Made by a program: the position numbers and the translations under genes
Shown: positions 36,546-48,785 of the stretch, one piece after another
Position numbering within the stretch: position 1 is the stretch's first letter
Layout of the letters: every line of letters begins with the position of its first letter
From: Ficedula albicollis
Taxonomy: Eukaryota > Chordata > Aves > Passeriformes > Muscicapidae
Assembly: GCF_000247815.1 (NCBI RefSeq)
Contig: NC_021686.1
Location: 9,252,719 to 9,316,718 of the forward strand
Reading direction: 5' to 3'
Length of the DNA stretch: 64,000 bases
The notes under the pieces: generated by a model
Told to the model about the DNA's origin: nothing
The model's database searches: none
The model's input: the letters and a program-made list of their open reading frames with translations, nothing else

Positions 36546-37205
36546 AGCTCTGAGGGCCATTGAGATTCCAGCGCCAGATCCCAGTTTCAGATTCAGATCC
36601 CAGTGCCAGATCCCAGTTTCAGATTCGGATCCCAGTGCCACATCCAGATCCCAGTGCCACGCCAGATCCCAGTTTCAGATTCAGATCCCAGTGCCACATT
36701 CACATCCCAGTGCCAGATCCCAGTGCCACATCCAGATCCCAGTGCCACATGCACATCCCAGTGCCACGTCCCAGTGTCAGATTCGGATCCCAGTGCCACA
36801 TTCAGTTTTCATTGCCACATTGAGATTTCAGTGCCACATTCAGATTTCATTGCCACATTCACATCCCAGTGCCACATTCAGAACCCAGTGCCAGATCCCA
36901 GTGCCAGATCCACATCCCAGTGATGCACATCCCAGTACCACATTCACATCCCAGTGCCAGATCCCAGTGCCACATCCAGATCCCAGTGCCACATGCACAT
37001 CCCAGTGCCACGTCCCAGTGTCAGATTCGGATCCCAGTGCCACATTCAGTTTTCATTGCCACATTGAGATTTCAGTGCCACATTCAGATTTCATTGCCAC
37101 ATTCACATCCCAGTGCCACATTCAGAACCCAGTGCCAGATCCCAGTGCCAGATCCACATCCCAGTGCCAGATCCCAGTGCCACATCCAGATCCCAGTGCC
37201 AATTC
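36546..37205. repeat. CCCAGTGCCACAT-type repeat with 244-bp higher-order period
   Basis: Degenerate short units (CAGATCCCAGTGCCACAT and variants) fill the region. A block containing TTCAGTTTTCATTGCCACAT recurs 244 bases later (36801 and 37045) with almost no change, giving a two-level structure. Confidence 0.85.
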
Positions 37206-37249
37206 CCAGCTCCTGCAGCCCCATCACTTTGGGGCTGTGTTTAACCCCA

Positions 37250-37500
37250 AATCCCCCCTCATTCCCCCACCTGAACGCTTTACAAGACAAACACCTAATC
37301 CCACGTGGAAATTAGAGCCACATAATATCTCTTTTCACTCCTTGCCGAGGTGTTGAGTCTGATTACAGCACACACTGTTTGCTTTGTGCCAGGGCAAAGC
37401 CCCTGTAATTTCTCGGCGAGTCAACATCGTTCCTGCCACGGGGCTGAAAATCCACAGGCTGCTGTGCAAACGAGCTAGCAAATATTAATCCAGGGAAATG
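37250..37500. promoter_or_regulatory. Candidate conserved noncoding block
   Basis: Non-repetitive sequence including GTCTGATTACAGCACACACT, GCTTTGTGCCAGGGCAAAGC (inverted CTTTG/CAAAG) and AGCAAATATTAATCCAGG. It has the style of a developmental enhancer. Conservation is untested. Confidence 0.3.
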
Positions 37501-38458
37501 ATCTGGGAGGGGAGGCAGGGAAAGGGGAGGGAGGTTATTTCTACCCCCTTCCCCCCCTCCTGAGATTAATATTGCCAAATTAAAATGGAAAAAAATAGAG
37601 AGGGAGGTGAGGAGGAGGAGGAGGGGTGACACATTCCTGCTGTCACTGCTTCCTGATTTCCTGGGAGGGAAAATGCCCCAGTTCAGAGGATGCTGGAATG
37701 TCCTGAGCTGGAAGGGACTCACAGGGATCATGGATGGATCCTGCCTGGTGTCCCCAGAGCTTTGGAGGGTGATAGGGATGGGTCAAGCTCCTCACATTGT
37801 CCTGACCTGCCCTGGGCTTCCCACAAGGAGAGAGTCACTAAAAAGTGCTGTGGTTCAGTTTCCCCATCTTTAAACACGGAATGCTGGGGATTCCTAATTC
37901 CCAAGGGCACCCTGGCTGGATGAGAGGGATGGAGGCTCAGTGCTGAGGGTGCCACTGCCCAGATCTCACCTGAGGACTTGAGGAAAGCCTTTGCCAGGTG
38001 CTGCTTCCCCAAAGTAAGGCTGTGGCTGGGGATCTGCACTGCCCTGGGCTGAGGCCAAACACTTTGAGTTTCATCAGGTGAGACCCCTTTGCTGGGAGGG
38101 CTGGGAAGGCTCCCCTGGAATCCCCAAAAATCCTCATTCCCGTGAGGATACCCCCCCTCCCCAAAGCCCTGCTCAGCACGCAGCCTGCCCTCGGTCCTGG
38201 TGTGTTTCCCTCGTTTCCCACCCTACACACCCCCAGGAACGGGGTTTGGGGTGCAGCCCCTGCTTCCCCCACAGCTCCCTGCAAGCTGTGCACCTTCAGC
38301 AGGGCCCTGCAGTCCAGCTCTTGGGCTCTTCCCAGGAAAAACATCACCTCAGGCTGGGATGCAACAAGAGTGATTTGTCCGGGAAGAAATAAATAAGCTT
38401 TAATCTGGGTGGGTTTGCAGGCAAAGCAGCCCAGTGGCTCCAGGAGAGAGAGCCCTGG
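37501..38458. other. Intergenic, nothing firmly recognised
   Basis: Possible diverged CR1 piece near 37690-37760 (GAGCTGGAAGGGACTCACAG, GATCATGGATGGATCC). The remainder is unassigned. Confidence 0.4.
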
Positions 38459-39472
38459 AGCCCATCCCATCCCATCCCATCCCATCCCATCCCATCCCAT
38501 CCCATCCCATCCCATCCCATCCCATCCCATCCCATCCCATCCCATCCCATCCCATCCCATCCCATCCCATCCCATCCCATCCCATCCCATCCCATCCCAT
38601 CCCATCCCATCCCATCCCATCCCATCCCATCCCATCCCATCCCATCCCATCCCATCCCATCCCATCCCATCCCATCCCATCCCATCCCATCCCATCCCAT
38701 CCCATCCCATCCCATCCCATCCCATCCCATCCCATCCCATCCCATCCCATCCCATCCCATCCCATCCCATCCCATCCCATCCCATCCCATCCCATCCCAT
38801 CCCATCCCATCCCATCCCATCCCATCCCATCCCATCCCATCCCATCCCATCCCATCCCATCCCATCCCATCCCATCCCATCCCATCCCATCCCATCCCAT
38901 CCCATCCCATCCCATCCCATCCCATCCCATCCCATCCCATCCCATCCCATCCCATCCCATCCCATCCCATCCCATCCCATCCCATCCCATCCCATCCCAT
39001 CCCATCCCATCCCATCCCATCCCATCCCATCCCATCCCATCCCATCCCATCCCATCCCATCCCATCCCATCCCATCCCATCCCATCCCATCCCATCCCAT
39101 CCCATCCCATCCCATCCCATCCCATCCCATCCCATCCCATCCCATCCCATCCCATCCCATCCCATCCCATCCCATCCCATCCCATCCCATCCCATCCCAT
39201 CCCATCCCATCCCATCCCATCCCATCCCATCCCATCCCATCCCATCCCATCCCATCCCATCCCATCCCATCCCATCCCATCCCATCCCATCCCATCCCAT
39301 CCCATCCCATCCCATCCCATCCCATCCCATCCCATCCCATCCCATCCCATCCCATCCCATCCCATCCCATCCCATCCCATCCCATCCCATCCCATCCCAT
39401 CCCATCCCATCCCATCCCATCCCATCCCATCCCATCCCATCCCATCCCATCCCATCCCATCCCATCCCATTA
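38459..39472. repeat. (CCCAT)n microsatellite, about 200 perfect units
   Basis: About 1,010 bases of uninterrupted CCCAT, ending in CCCATTATCCCATCCC. The minus strand is (ATGGG)n, which reads as open Met-Gly-Trp-Asp-Gly repeats in all frames. Confidence 0.97.
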
Positions 39473-39955
39473 TCCCATCCCAGCCCTGCTGACCCTTCCC
39501 AGCACTTTCAGAGCAGTTCACCCCAGTTTCCCCGGGTGGATCCCCGTTTTCCCTGGGCTGGGCTGGCAGCAGGATGGATCCCAGGCAGCTCCCAGTCCCG
39601 GTGTGGCACAGGCAGGGCGGGATGCTGGATCCATGTCAGGGGGTGTTACTGAAGGAAAGCCAGGCCCTGCCCTGCAGCGCCCCCAAACCCGCGGGAGAGC
39701 AGGAAAAGGGGAATTACTGCTCCCAGCGGGGCCACTGCTGGTGCCCATGGTCCCACTCAGCTCCAAGCCCTCCTGATTCCATTAAAAACACTAACTGAGC
39801 TGGTGCAGCCCGCAGCAGGCAGGACGAGGTGCCCTGGGGGGATCCAGCCATCCTGAACTCACAGCCCAGGCGGGTTTTGGGGTCGGCGCCCGGGCGGGAC
39901 TGGGAGCTGGAGAAGCAGGGAACTGTTCCTGCAGCACTCCAGCTTTCCTCCAGCC
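39473..39955. other. Intergenic, nothing recognised
   Basis: GC-rich unique sequence between the CCCAT array and an AT-rich block. Confidence 0.4.
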
Positions 39956-40335
39956 TCCGAGCTGCCTTGCCAAGTGTTATAAAAATATATCAGTGTGAGC
40001 CAAAACATTTAGCACTCCACTTATTACTTTAAGGTTATAGGTTAAACAAATTCCTTCTCAGAATTTACTGTGTTCATTTTAGCTTCACAACACAGCCCTG
40101 CTAGTGCTGGATATATTTCACACTGTAATTCCTCCCTTATGGATTGCAGGGGCTGGGGGGAAAAGGAGAAGAGGAAAGGAGCTTTCTAAATTTTTATGTG
40201 AACAAAAGCTACTATATAAACTAGCTGCAAACAAGTCCTCTGCAAGAGATAGTTTGTAAAACTTATTTTCCAGTAACCAATAAAAGCAGGAATGAAAGGT
40301 AAAGTTTGTTTTTACCAAACCTAATAACTACTTTA
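39956..40335. promoter_or_regulatory. AT-rich candidate conserved noncoding block
   Basis: Low-repeat AT-rich sequence (AAGTGTTATAAAAATATATC, ACTTTAAGGTTATAGGTTAA, GATATATTTCACACTGTAAT) set between GC-rich stretches. A degraded transposon is an alternative. Confidence 0.3.
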
Positions 40336-40499
40336 TTTTTTTCCTGGGTTTTGCCTTTTTTTGGAGGAGGGGCCATAAAGCTAAAAAGAAAATAGAGAGT
40401 CCAGCTCACACCTTGGGCAAGCAGGTGGGATTGCTGGAGGGAAAGTGCAGCTCTGAGCTGGGCTTAAACCCCTCTTGGGTGGTGCAAGGATTCAGGGAA

Positions 40500-40745
40500 T
40501 GGAATGGGAATGGGAATGGGAATGGGAATGGGAATGGGAATGGGAATGGGAATGGGAATGGGAATGGGAATGGGAATGGGAATGGGAATGGGAATGGGAA
40601 TGGGAATGGGAATGGGAATGGGAATGGGAATGGGAATGGGAATGGGAATGGGAATGGGAATGGGAATGGGAATGGGAATGGGAATGGGAATGGGAATGGG
40701 AATGGGAATGGGAATGGGAATGGGAATGGGAATGGGAATGGGAAT
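40500..40745. repeat. (GGGAAT)n hexamer microsatellite, about 40 units
   Basis: Perfect GGGAAT units on the + strand. This is the same motif family as the array at 52.16 kb but in the opposite orientation. Confidence 0.96.
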
Positions 40746-40804
40746 TGGGGTGCCCAGAGAAGCCCCTGGATCCCTGGGGGTGTCCCAGGCCAGGCTTGGA
40801 GCCG

Positions 40805-41250
40805 CCTGGGACGGTGGATCAAGGTGATCTTTGAGTCCCCTTCCCACCCAAACCATTCTGGGTCTCAGCTCCATCCTACGGTGCTGTTCCCATGGGTGTC
40901 ACAGCTGATGAAGCAGCTCCAGGACCACACAATCCCCAAATAATTCAGGTTGGAAAGGATTTTAAATCCCATCCAGTGCCACCCCTGCCAAGGCAGGGAC
41001 ACCTTCCACATTCCCAGGCTGCTCCCAGCCCTGTCCATTCTGGCCTTGGGCACTTCCAGGGACCCAGGGGCAGCCACAGCTGCTCTGGACGAACCCCTCA
41101 GGCCCTCTGCCCTCCCCAGGGGACAGCTGTCACCCTGTCAGCCGAGCCCCCGGAGGAGGGATCTGCCTCACAATGTCCGGGCTGAGCTCTGTCCTGCCCT
41201 CTGTCAGTTTAAATCCATTCCCTGTGTCCTGTCTATCTGTCCTTACCAAA
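40805..41250. mobile_element. CR1 fragments, short minus copy then longer plus copy
   Basis: At 40810-40865 the complement of a CR1 head is seen (CAAGGTGATCTTTGAGTCCC, CCCAAACCATTCTGG). From about 40940 a plus-strand CR1 tail reads AGGTTGGAAAGGATTTTAAA, GGGACACCTTCCACATTCCC, CTGGCCTTGGGCACTTCCAG, then CAGCCACAGCTGCTCTGG. Confidence 0.8.
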
Positions 41251-42344
41251 GCCCCTCTTCCTTTTTCAGAACCCCCCTTACAAAACTGGGAGGATTTTCC
41301 CTCGGTGCTCCAATCTGCTGCTCTGGTTTCTATGGAACAAACCTCAACAAAAGGGCTAAAAAAACCCGCAAAAAATAAAATATAATAATAAAAAAAAATC
41401 AGGTCCAGTTCACATTTGGATCTTGGATTTCACCTGGAAGGGGAGGGAGGAGGGAAATCAGACATGGAGGTGTCGTGTCTGTGAGCTCATAAACCGGGGC
41501 CAGCAGCTTGAAGATGGAGGAGCTGAGGGACTGTTTAGAGGTTTCCATCACCAAAATGAGGAGGTGGAGGAAGTCTGGATGATAGTAACCCCATATTAAA
41601 AAATTCTGCCCTGTCAACAGGCGAGGAACTACACGGTGGAAATCCGTCTGTGCCGCTGGAACTGGGAAACCAGATGTCTCTGAGCAATAACTGTCCTGGG
41701 AAGGACGACAGGAACACGTTTGCCTACGAGTTAGGAGGAGGGAGAGGGGAAAAAAAAAAAACCTAAAAAATCCCAGCCGTGGTTTCAATTAAAACGGCTC
41801 AACCCAAATATTGCTGCTATTAATGGGATGTCCAGCTGTGACAGCACCGTGAGCAACATCTGCAGGAGGCTGCTCAGGGCTCTCCTGGTGGCTCAGCCCT
41901 CGTGGAAAGGGGAAATCCAGGCTGGAGGCACAGCAAAGTGGGTGTAACTGGGGCAGGGAGGGCTTTTGGGGGTGTAAAACTGGGAATATGGCATCGACTC
42001 TGCAGAAACAAGCTGAGGTGCTGTAAGAGGAAGAAAGCACTTTGCTGGTTTTCCAGCTTCGGCTCCTTGCAGCTTTTAAGCTGTGCTTAAAAATCCTAAA
42101 CCCAGCCCTAAATTCCAGGGCTGGGATGGGAGCTCAGGAAGGCAGGATTTGCACAGCAGGAGCAGCTCCCACCTTCCCAAGGAGCGTTGCCCTGCAGGGT
42201 GGAGACTCTGGGATGATATTCCTGGATAAAATCCGGTGTTTCTGTGCCCTCTGAGGGGAGGCAGAGTCGGGATGAGCATCCAGAGCCGTGTCTGGGATGG
42301 TGGGAAGGAGATGCCGCCAGTGCCTGGCAGGGCTTGCTGAAAAC
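41251..42344. other. Intergenic, nothing recognised
   Basis: Mixed-composition DNA. No gene or repeat family identified. Confidence 0.4.
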
Positions 42345-42445
42345 AGTCCTGGAATCATGGAATTTGGGATGGAAAAGATCACTGATTCCAAATGTTCTCC
42401 CCATAAACCATGTCCCCAAGGGCCACACCCACTTTCAAATCCCTG
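42345..42445 (+). mobile_element. Short CR1-like fragment
   Basis: GGAATCATGGAATTTGGGAT, GGAAAAGATCACTGATTCCA and CATGTCCCCAAGGGCCACAC match the head-to-middle order of CR1 3' ends. Confidence 0.65.
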
Positions 42446-43009
42446 CAGGTGACAAGAAAACGCCGGAATGAGTCTGGGTTGATGGGACTTTGCAGCCTGG
42501 CTCCTGCTGAAATCCCTCTCCTGAGTTCCTGCTGCTTAGGGATTCCTACAAACCAAGCGGGATGAAAACAAGATTTGGGAGACAGATTTGGAATGAAGGG
42601 AACCCCTGGTTTGTGCTGGGGAAGGTAAAGGGATGCTGAAGGGTGCAGAGAGAAGGGAAGGCAGGGGAAGTGTCTGTCCTTGGAGGGGAGAACACCAACA
42701 ACTGTAGGAGAGGGAGGCAGGGAGGTGTGGAGTCCCTGGGAGTGATGAAACCTCAAGAAATCACTTGGAAGAAAAGTGTGGGAAATCCCTGATTCTGTGG
42801 AGAAATGGAAGAGGAGGAGGAGGAAGGTGTGCAGGGAGGTGGGAGGCTCCAGCCCTGCCCTCTGCATTCTGGTTCCTCTCTCAGAGAAAGGGGAACACTG
42901 GGGTGGTGGAGGAGCAGGGGTGGAGCACAGGGCTGTCCCTCCACAGCTCTGACCAAACCCATCCATCCCCGCTCCTTTTTCAGAGGCAAAGCACAAAAAT
43001 CGCCCAGTT

Positions 43010-43602
43010 TTTCCATCCAGATCTGTGCCCTGTTCAAACCCCAAGCTCCAGGGACACCCCTGCTCTGTCCCACCCCACCACTGCTCAGCATAAAATCCTC
43101 CAACCTTTCCCATCCAGACCTGTGCCCCTGTGTCCCCCAGTGTCCCCAGGCTCCTGGGACACCCCTGCTCTGTCCCACCCCACCTCTGCTCAGCATAAAA
43201 CCATCCAACCTTTTTCATCCAGATCCATGTCCTGTTGCATCCCCAGGCTCCTGGAATGCCCCTGCCCCTGCTCAGCACAAAACTCTCCAACATTTCCCAT
43301 CCCGACCTGTGCTCCTGTGTCCCCCAGTGTCCCCCAGTGTCTCCCAGTGTCCCCCAGTATCCCCAGGCTCCAGGAACCCCCCTGCTCTGTCCCACCCCAC
43401 CACTGCTCAGCATAAAACTCTCCATTTCCCATCCAGACCTGTGCCCCAGTGTCCCCCAGTGTCCCCAGTGTCCCCAGGCCCCAGGAACCCCCAGCTCTGT
43501 CCCAGCCCGGTGCAGGGCTGTCAGTGAGAGTGTGCCTGCCGTGGTTTGGTGTTTCCTGCCGAGGTTTGGTGTTTCCTGCCGAGGTTTGGTGTTTCCTGCC
43601 CG
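43010..43602. repeat. Imperfect ~95-125-bp tandem repeat and a 22-bp triplet
   Basis: Units share CACCCCTGCTCTGTCCCACC, CTGCTCAGCATAAAA and CAACCTTTCCCATCCAGA, about four or five times. At 43539-43602, GAGGTTTGGTGTTTCCTGCC occurs three times at 22-base spacing. Confidence 0.75.
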
Positions 43603-43859
43603 GGACAGCAGCAGTGTAATGTCTGTCTGCTTTTCCTGCTTGTCTCGCTCCAAGGAGCTGCTCCTGCCGTGTTTATGGAGCTGCAGAAGGAGCTCTCTGC
43701 AGCAGCAGTGGCCGCTTGGCCGGGCTCCAGGGGGACCCTCAGCCCCTCCACTGGCAGGGGCTGCAGCCAGAGCAGGGGAACCCGTCGGGGGAGCGATTCC
43801 AGCGCTCAGACGCCTGCGCCGGGCTCTCGTTTCTACCTCATTAACTTTACGGTTTGACA

Positions 43860-44300
43860 ACTTCACAAGGCAGGGACTTCTGTGGGCACTGCTGCTGCAC
43901 AGACAGTGTCTCCCCGCGCAGTTACCTCATGCGCTGGGGCCCTGGGGGTGTCCCTGGGGGTGTCCCTGGGGGTCGCAGCTCCTCGGGTGAGGTCTGGCCA
44001 CGCTCTCGCACACCACGGGCGGCTCCATCCCTGCTCTGCCCAGGCAGAGGCAAGGCCGGGCCCACGGCAAGTTAGTTAAAATTAATTAGCTCTCTAAAAG
44101 CAGCAGAGGACCCAGTGCCCTCTTCCCAGTGTTCAGTGGTCTCAGCACAGACCTGAGCTCAAAGCTCTGTTTTCTTTTGCCGTAAAGAAAACGACTCCGA
44201 GGCGCGCGGGGAGAGGCGGAGGGTGGAAACACAACTTTTATAACCTTCCTTCCGTGCACGAGGATGGTTTAACCTTTCAGACTTTCCAAAAGCTCGTTGC
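43860..44300. promoter_or_regulatory. Candidate noncoding element, weak
   Basis: Contains AGTTAGTTAAAATTAATTAG, TTTTGCCGTAAAGAAAACGA and CAACTTTTATAACCTTCC in an otherwise GC-rich, CpG-containing stretch. The evidence is sequence style only. Confidence 0.22.
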
Positions 44301-46035
44301 ACAACCCCTGTCTGGGCTGGCTGGGGCCTTGTGCCGTGGCAGGGGAGTCAGGATGGGCTGGAGCTGCAGGGAGGGAGGAGGAAGAGCCTCAGGAAAAGCC
44401 CAGAAGCAATATCTGGGAAAGATTATAAATTCTCATGCTCCAGTGCTCTGCAAAGCTCCAGTGAGCAGGGGGAAGGACGACCTTTCCCTTCTGGACACGC
44501 TGGCTGCCTGCTTGATGTCCCTCTCAGCTGGCCTGAGGATGAGGGAGACCCAACTTGATTAAATTCCTCCCTCAAAGCCCAGCTTGGGCGTTCCTGGTTT
44601 GTTGAGGAGACAGTGCATCCACCACTTCCCAGGATTTTGGATCCAGCCTGGGCTGGTGGAGGCTGGGAATGCTGGGCTGCAGGTGGCACACTGGTCACAG
44701 TGACCTACTTTGGGCTTGCAGACCCTCCCAGCAGCTCAGGAAATGCAGGAAACCCAGGAACTGAACTGGGAAAATGCCTCTTGGTGGTGCTCAGCAGGAA
44801 TGAAGAGCTTTCTGGAAATATCCCCGCATTCCTCTGCAACCCAGATGTCACATCCCAGAGAAATCCCACTGGGAAGGTGGCAGGAGAGTTGCTGGGCTGC
44901 TGAGGGGCTGCTCCACGGGATGGGACAGGGATCACGAGAGGGAGCACGGGGAGGTCACGGAGGCAGTGGGGAGGAAGGCGAGGAGGAGGAGGAGGAGGAG
45001 CAGAACGTGCTGGGTGCCCAACAGAGGAGCTTTGTTTGGAGCCACCACAGGGAGCAGAGGGATCTTCCTGGTACAAGAACAAGTGGCAGGGTCAGGTTCT
45101 GGCTTGACCTGAGATGAGATTAGATAAGAGCCCGTCCTTGCAGTGCCAAAACTGAGGGATCAGTTCCTGCCCTTCCCAAACCCCTGCAGCGGGCAGGAGC
45201 CCTCTCCTCCCCCCGGGGAGCTCAGCAGCAGCTTTGTCCTGCAGGATGAGCTGAAGCTGTGATGCCCTGGCCATCCTGAGCACCAGAATCCATGCTGGGA
45301 ATCACTAGAATTAATAGCAGCACAATTCCACTCAGGAAGGTGTAGAGGCAGGAGATAAAACGTGGGGCACAACCCCCCGCAGTTACAAAGTGATTTTATT
45401 TTCCCTTTCCTCCAAAAGGAGATCAAAGAGGTGTTTGATGGAGTTAAAACTTGGGGCCAGCTCTTTTGATGGCATAAATTGACTTCCCTCCAACTTAGTG
45501 CAGGTGAGAATCTGGCTTTATCTATTTAAATAAAAGCTGGTGCAGCACACGAGGTTATAAACTCAGGATTATTGTTACAGCAAACAGCTCCGAGCTGCCA
45601 AAATGGTTGGAGTTAGATGGGAATCAGGATAGAAAAGGTCATGGCTGTCACAAAAAAACGGGAGGATCAGGCTGGGTTGGTTCACCAGCAGGCCAACAAA
45701 GGGATGGGGTGCTTGGAAAAATGCAGTGAATCCCTGCAAGGCTTTGAAAGCTGCCCCTGCTCAGCCACAGTTTGCTGCTGGTTGGGCACGAAATGCCCAC
45801 GAGGTGAATTCGATGGAAATTCTTCACCTTCCCCGGGCCAGGCTCTGATGAAAGCCCAGCCCTCCCCCGGTTGATTTTCCAGCCTGAGCTGGGGTTTGGT
45901 GTAAGAGCTGAGGTGAGGGATGAGGGTTTTAGATTGGCTTTTTAAAAGGCTGTTTGTTGTTTTCAGATGATGCAGCAATTCACGGGTCGTGGGTGACAAG
46001 AGCCCAGCCCACAGCTGTGGGTTTGTCTGAAGCCC
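44301..46035. other. Intergenic, nothing recognised
   Basis: Mixed composition. A small GAG-GAG run near 44980. No supported gene. Confidence 0.4.
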
Positions 46036-46039
46036 CCCT

Positions 46040-46510
46040 ACTTCTGGTTACAATGCATTAAACACTTTTAATTGCAGAGCATTTAAAAATATGACAACCA
46101 GTCAATACTTTTACTATTACCTATAGCCATCATAACTAACATTACCATATTCATGTTACTATTTTCCAATCACAAAAAGTTAGTGTATTACAGTTCAAGC
46201 TAGAAGTTGTTTTTCAGTTTTCTTGCGGTGGAAAATTTTGAGTTCCTCCTTTTTATTTGCAAAGTGACATTTTTGATTGGCTGTAAAAATCATTTTGCTT
46301 GGTAAAAACATCTTTTGCTCGAGGTGGATTTATCTTTTGCTCTGAGTGATAAAAACCTCTTCCAACTAATTTTACCTTTTGCCTTTTTAGTTATCTAGTA
46401 AGACTGGCTCAGGAGTTCTTTTCTTCTATATCAAAACTCGCTATTATTTCTATTCCTTCTTCAGATTCTACATTCAATTCTACATTTCTGTTGTACATAG
46501 ATATCTGTGA
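46040..46510. mobile_element. AT-rich segment resembling an endogenous retroviral LTR remnant
   Basis: About 470 bp of AT-rich sequence without internal repeats (for example TACCTATAGCCATCATAACT and TGGTAAAAACATCTTTTGCT). It differs sharply from its surroundings and resembles avian ERVL-type LTRs in composition. I see no paired LTR or coding region. A noncoding conserved block is the main alternative. Confidence 0.3.
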
Positions 46511-47189
46511 GACCTTCCTGTCCAATCCTTCTCTTTCCCAACAGCTGGGGAAGCAGCAATCCCTGCCTTGGGGTTCACCCCTGGCAGGCTCCTGCTCTGG
46601 GATCCCAGGTTTGGGATGCTCAGCTCTGCTGGGAGCACTGGGACCAGCCCCAGGATGCCCCTGGTGGATCCCAGCACTCTGAAATGAGCCCCATTTCCAT
46701 CACCCCGTGCCCTGCTCCTGCCCCTCTGCCCCACAGATCCCTCACACAGCTCAGACTCAGTCATGCAGCAAATTAAACCTGCACAAAGCTGCTGCCAGGT
46801 AATTGGGTCGCAGATCCTGCGTGGTGGCGTCACTCATTTGGGGACACTGCCACTCTGCAGCCCTGCTGGGGAGCCCCAGATCCACCCAGCTCCCGCAGCT
46901 CTCTGCTGGGGAGGGACAAAGTTTGGACACTCATTGCAAAGAGCAAACCCCAGGCTTTTTAAAATCGGTTTTTATCACCAAGAGGAGGTTTGTGGGTCTG
47001 TGCCTGCCTTCAGTGCTCGAGGCAGATCCTGGTGGCAGAGTCCAGCCAGGACCAGTTTTACAGAAAAGGGATCCCCTGCTTGTACAGAAATTTAGTTTGG
47101 ATTTGACAATCTCGAGGGTTATTCCAGCCTAATTGGTTCTGTGGGAATCAAAAGGATGAGCAGAGCTTCTCCTGTCAGACCCTGAGAAC
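46511..47189. other. Intergenic, nothing recognised
   Basis: Mixed-composition DNA without identified features. Confidence 0.4.
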
Positions 47190-47535
47190 ATTCCAGGGCC
47201 TGAAGGGGCTCCAGGAGAGCTGGAGAGGGGCTGGGGACAAGGGATGGAGGGACAGCACACAGGGAATGGCTTCACCTTCACAGAGATTAGGATTAGGTGG
47301 GACATTGGGAAGGAATTCTTCCCTCTGAGGATGGGGAGGGCTGGGATGGAATTCCCAGAGGAGCTGTGGCTGCTCCATCCCTGGAAGTGTTCAAGGCCAA
47401 CTTGGAGCACATTGGGGCAATGGAAGGTGCCTCCGCTCATGGCAGGCTTGGAATTAGATGACCTTTCCACCTTCCTGGGGTGGGAACTGGAGGATTTTAG
47501 GGTCCCTTCCCAACCCCAACCACTCCAGGATTTTA
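47190..47535 (-). mobile_element. CR1 LINE 3' fragment, minus strand
   Basis: Reading the + strand: AGGGGCTCCAGGAGAGCTGG, GATTAGGATTAGGTGGGACA, GATGGAATTCCCAGAGGAGC, TCCCTGGAAGTGTTCAAGGC, then GGGTCCCTTCCCAACCCCAA. This is the complement of a long CR1 3' end. It is one of the best-preserved CR1 copies here. Confidence 0.85.
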
Positions 47536-48785
47536 TGGGATGTCACTGCCTGAGCTCGGTGCCCTCTCCCATGTGCCCGAGCAGGAGGAAATCACCCCTC
47601 AGCGAACCCCTGGATCTCAGCGCAGGGAGGAATCTCAGATTCTCCTCAGCATTCCAAGCCATCCCAGCTCCTGCTGGAAGGAGTTCAGGCCTCATTTCTC
47701 CCAATAACTTCTCACTCAGCACCTCCCTGCTCCGGTACCACCGTGCTCCCACTTCAGACACCGGGAAATTCTCTGGGAATTCTCCATTCCTGCCCAGCCA
47801 GCCCTTCTGTTCCCTCATTCATCCCTGCCTGCTCCACTCTTTATCCCCCACGATCCACCAAGAGTTAAAGCAGAAGAAAACATTTGGCTGGTGGTGGTTT
47901 CCAAAGCCTCATTACAGCTGAAATCAAGTAACCACTAAATCTTGTGTGGTTACAGAGGTCACTGCTGTTCTGGCGCAGCGGCGCCAATCCCGGGGCAGGA
48001 ATTTCGCTTCCCTCCCAGGAAAAGTGAGCACAGAGTTGAAGGGATGACAAGGAGCAGCCTCGTGGGGACCACAAGGGCTCTTTCATGCCTGCAGAGCCCA
48101 AGTTTTCCCCTCTGGAGCAGGGAACAACACTCTGTGTTTCCAGGCTCCAGAGGGGAATTTCAGGGGGATTTGCCACCAACTTTGAGACTTTCCTGTGGAA
48201 TAAGGAGGAATTCCTTGAGGATGGAGCCGAGCCAGGAGCAGGCTGAGCCCTGTGATGGCATTTTTGGGAATGCTGAGGGTGGGTTTGGATACCCCAGTGG
48301 TGCTCCAAGCCCTGCTCCTGGAGGGATGGGAGCTGGGAATCTCTGAGTTATTCCAGAGATGCAGGAGCATCCCTGATGCAGCAGGAGATGAAATTTTCCA
48401 ATGGCCAGAGGATTCCTGGCCCCAGCAGTGGCTGCATCCAGGGATTTGCAGGCTGGACAGAGAGGATGAAGTTTGCAGGGGAATTCCTTCCCTAACAGCT
48501 CCAGGGTGGATCTCCCATGAGATATTCCATTCCCACAGGGCAGAAAGCTGGGAGAGGATGGAGCAGGGCATGGAGAGCCTGGCAGCGCCACCAACAGCGC
48601 TTTGGATGCTGGAGATTCCCAGCACAGCTGGAATTTGGGGGAGTGGAGCCGCCCAGCCAAAGCTCCAGAAAAGGCAGGGATGCTCAGGGAGAAGGAATGG
48701 ATAAATGGAATTCCTGGGAAAGGCTGGAGCAGGCGTTCAGTCACATCTCAAACACGTTTCACTCCATTCCCTCCACCCCACGCCG
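47536..48785. other. Intergenic, nothing recognised
   Basis: Mixed-composition DNA. Several open frames of 130-225 codons lack any recognisable domain. Confidence 0.4.

Noticed and set aside
38459..39472. Interstitial telomeric repeat
   Set aside because: The motif is CCCAT/ATGGG, not TTAGGG, and no TTAGGG tract was seen.
37937..39776. Repeat proteins (MGWDG or HPIPS type) over the CCCAT array
   Set aside because: A pentamer with no stop codon yields the same peptide in all three frames. This is a microsatellite.
42379..43866. A 495-codon minus-strand open frame
   Set aside because: It covers the imperfect tandem repeat at 43.0-43.5 kb and matches no family I know. Composition fits chance openness in GC-rich repeats.
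47244..47921. A 225-codon plus-strand open frame
   Set aside because: Its first part lies over an inverted CR1 fragment, and the remainder has no recognisable domain.
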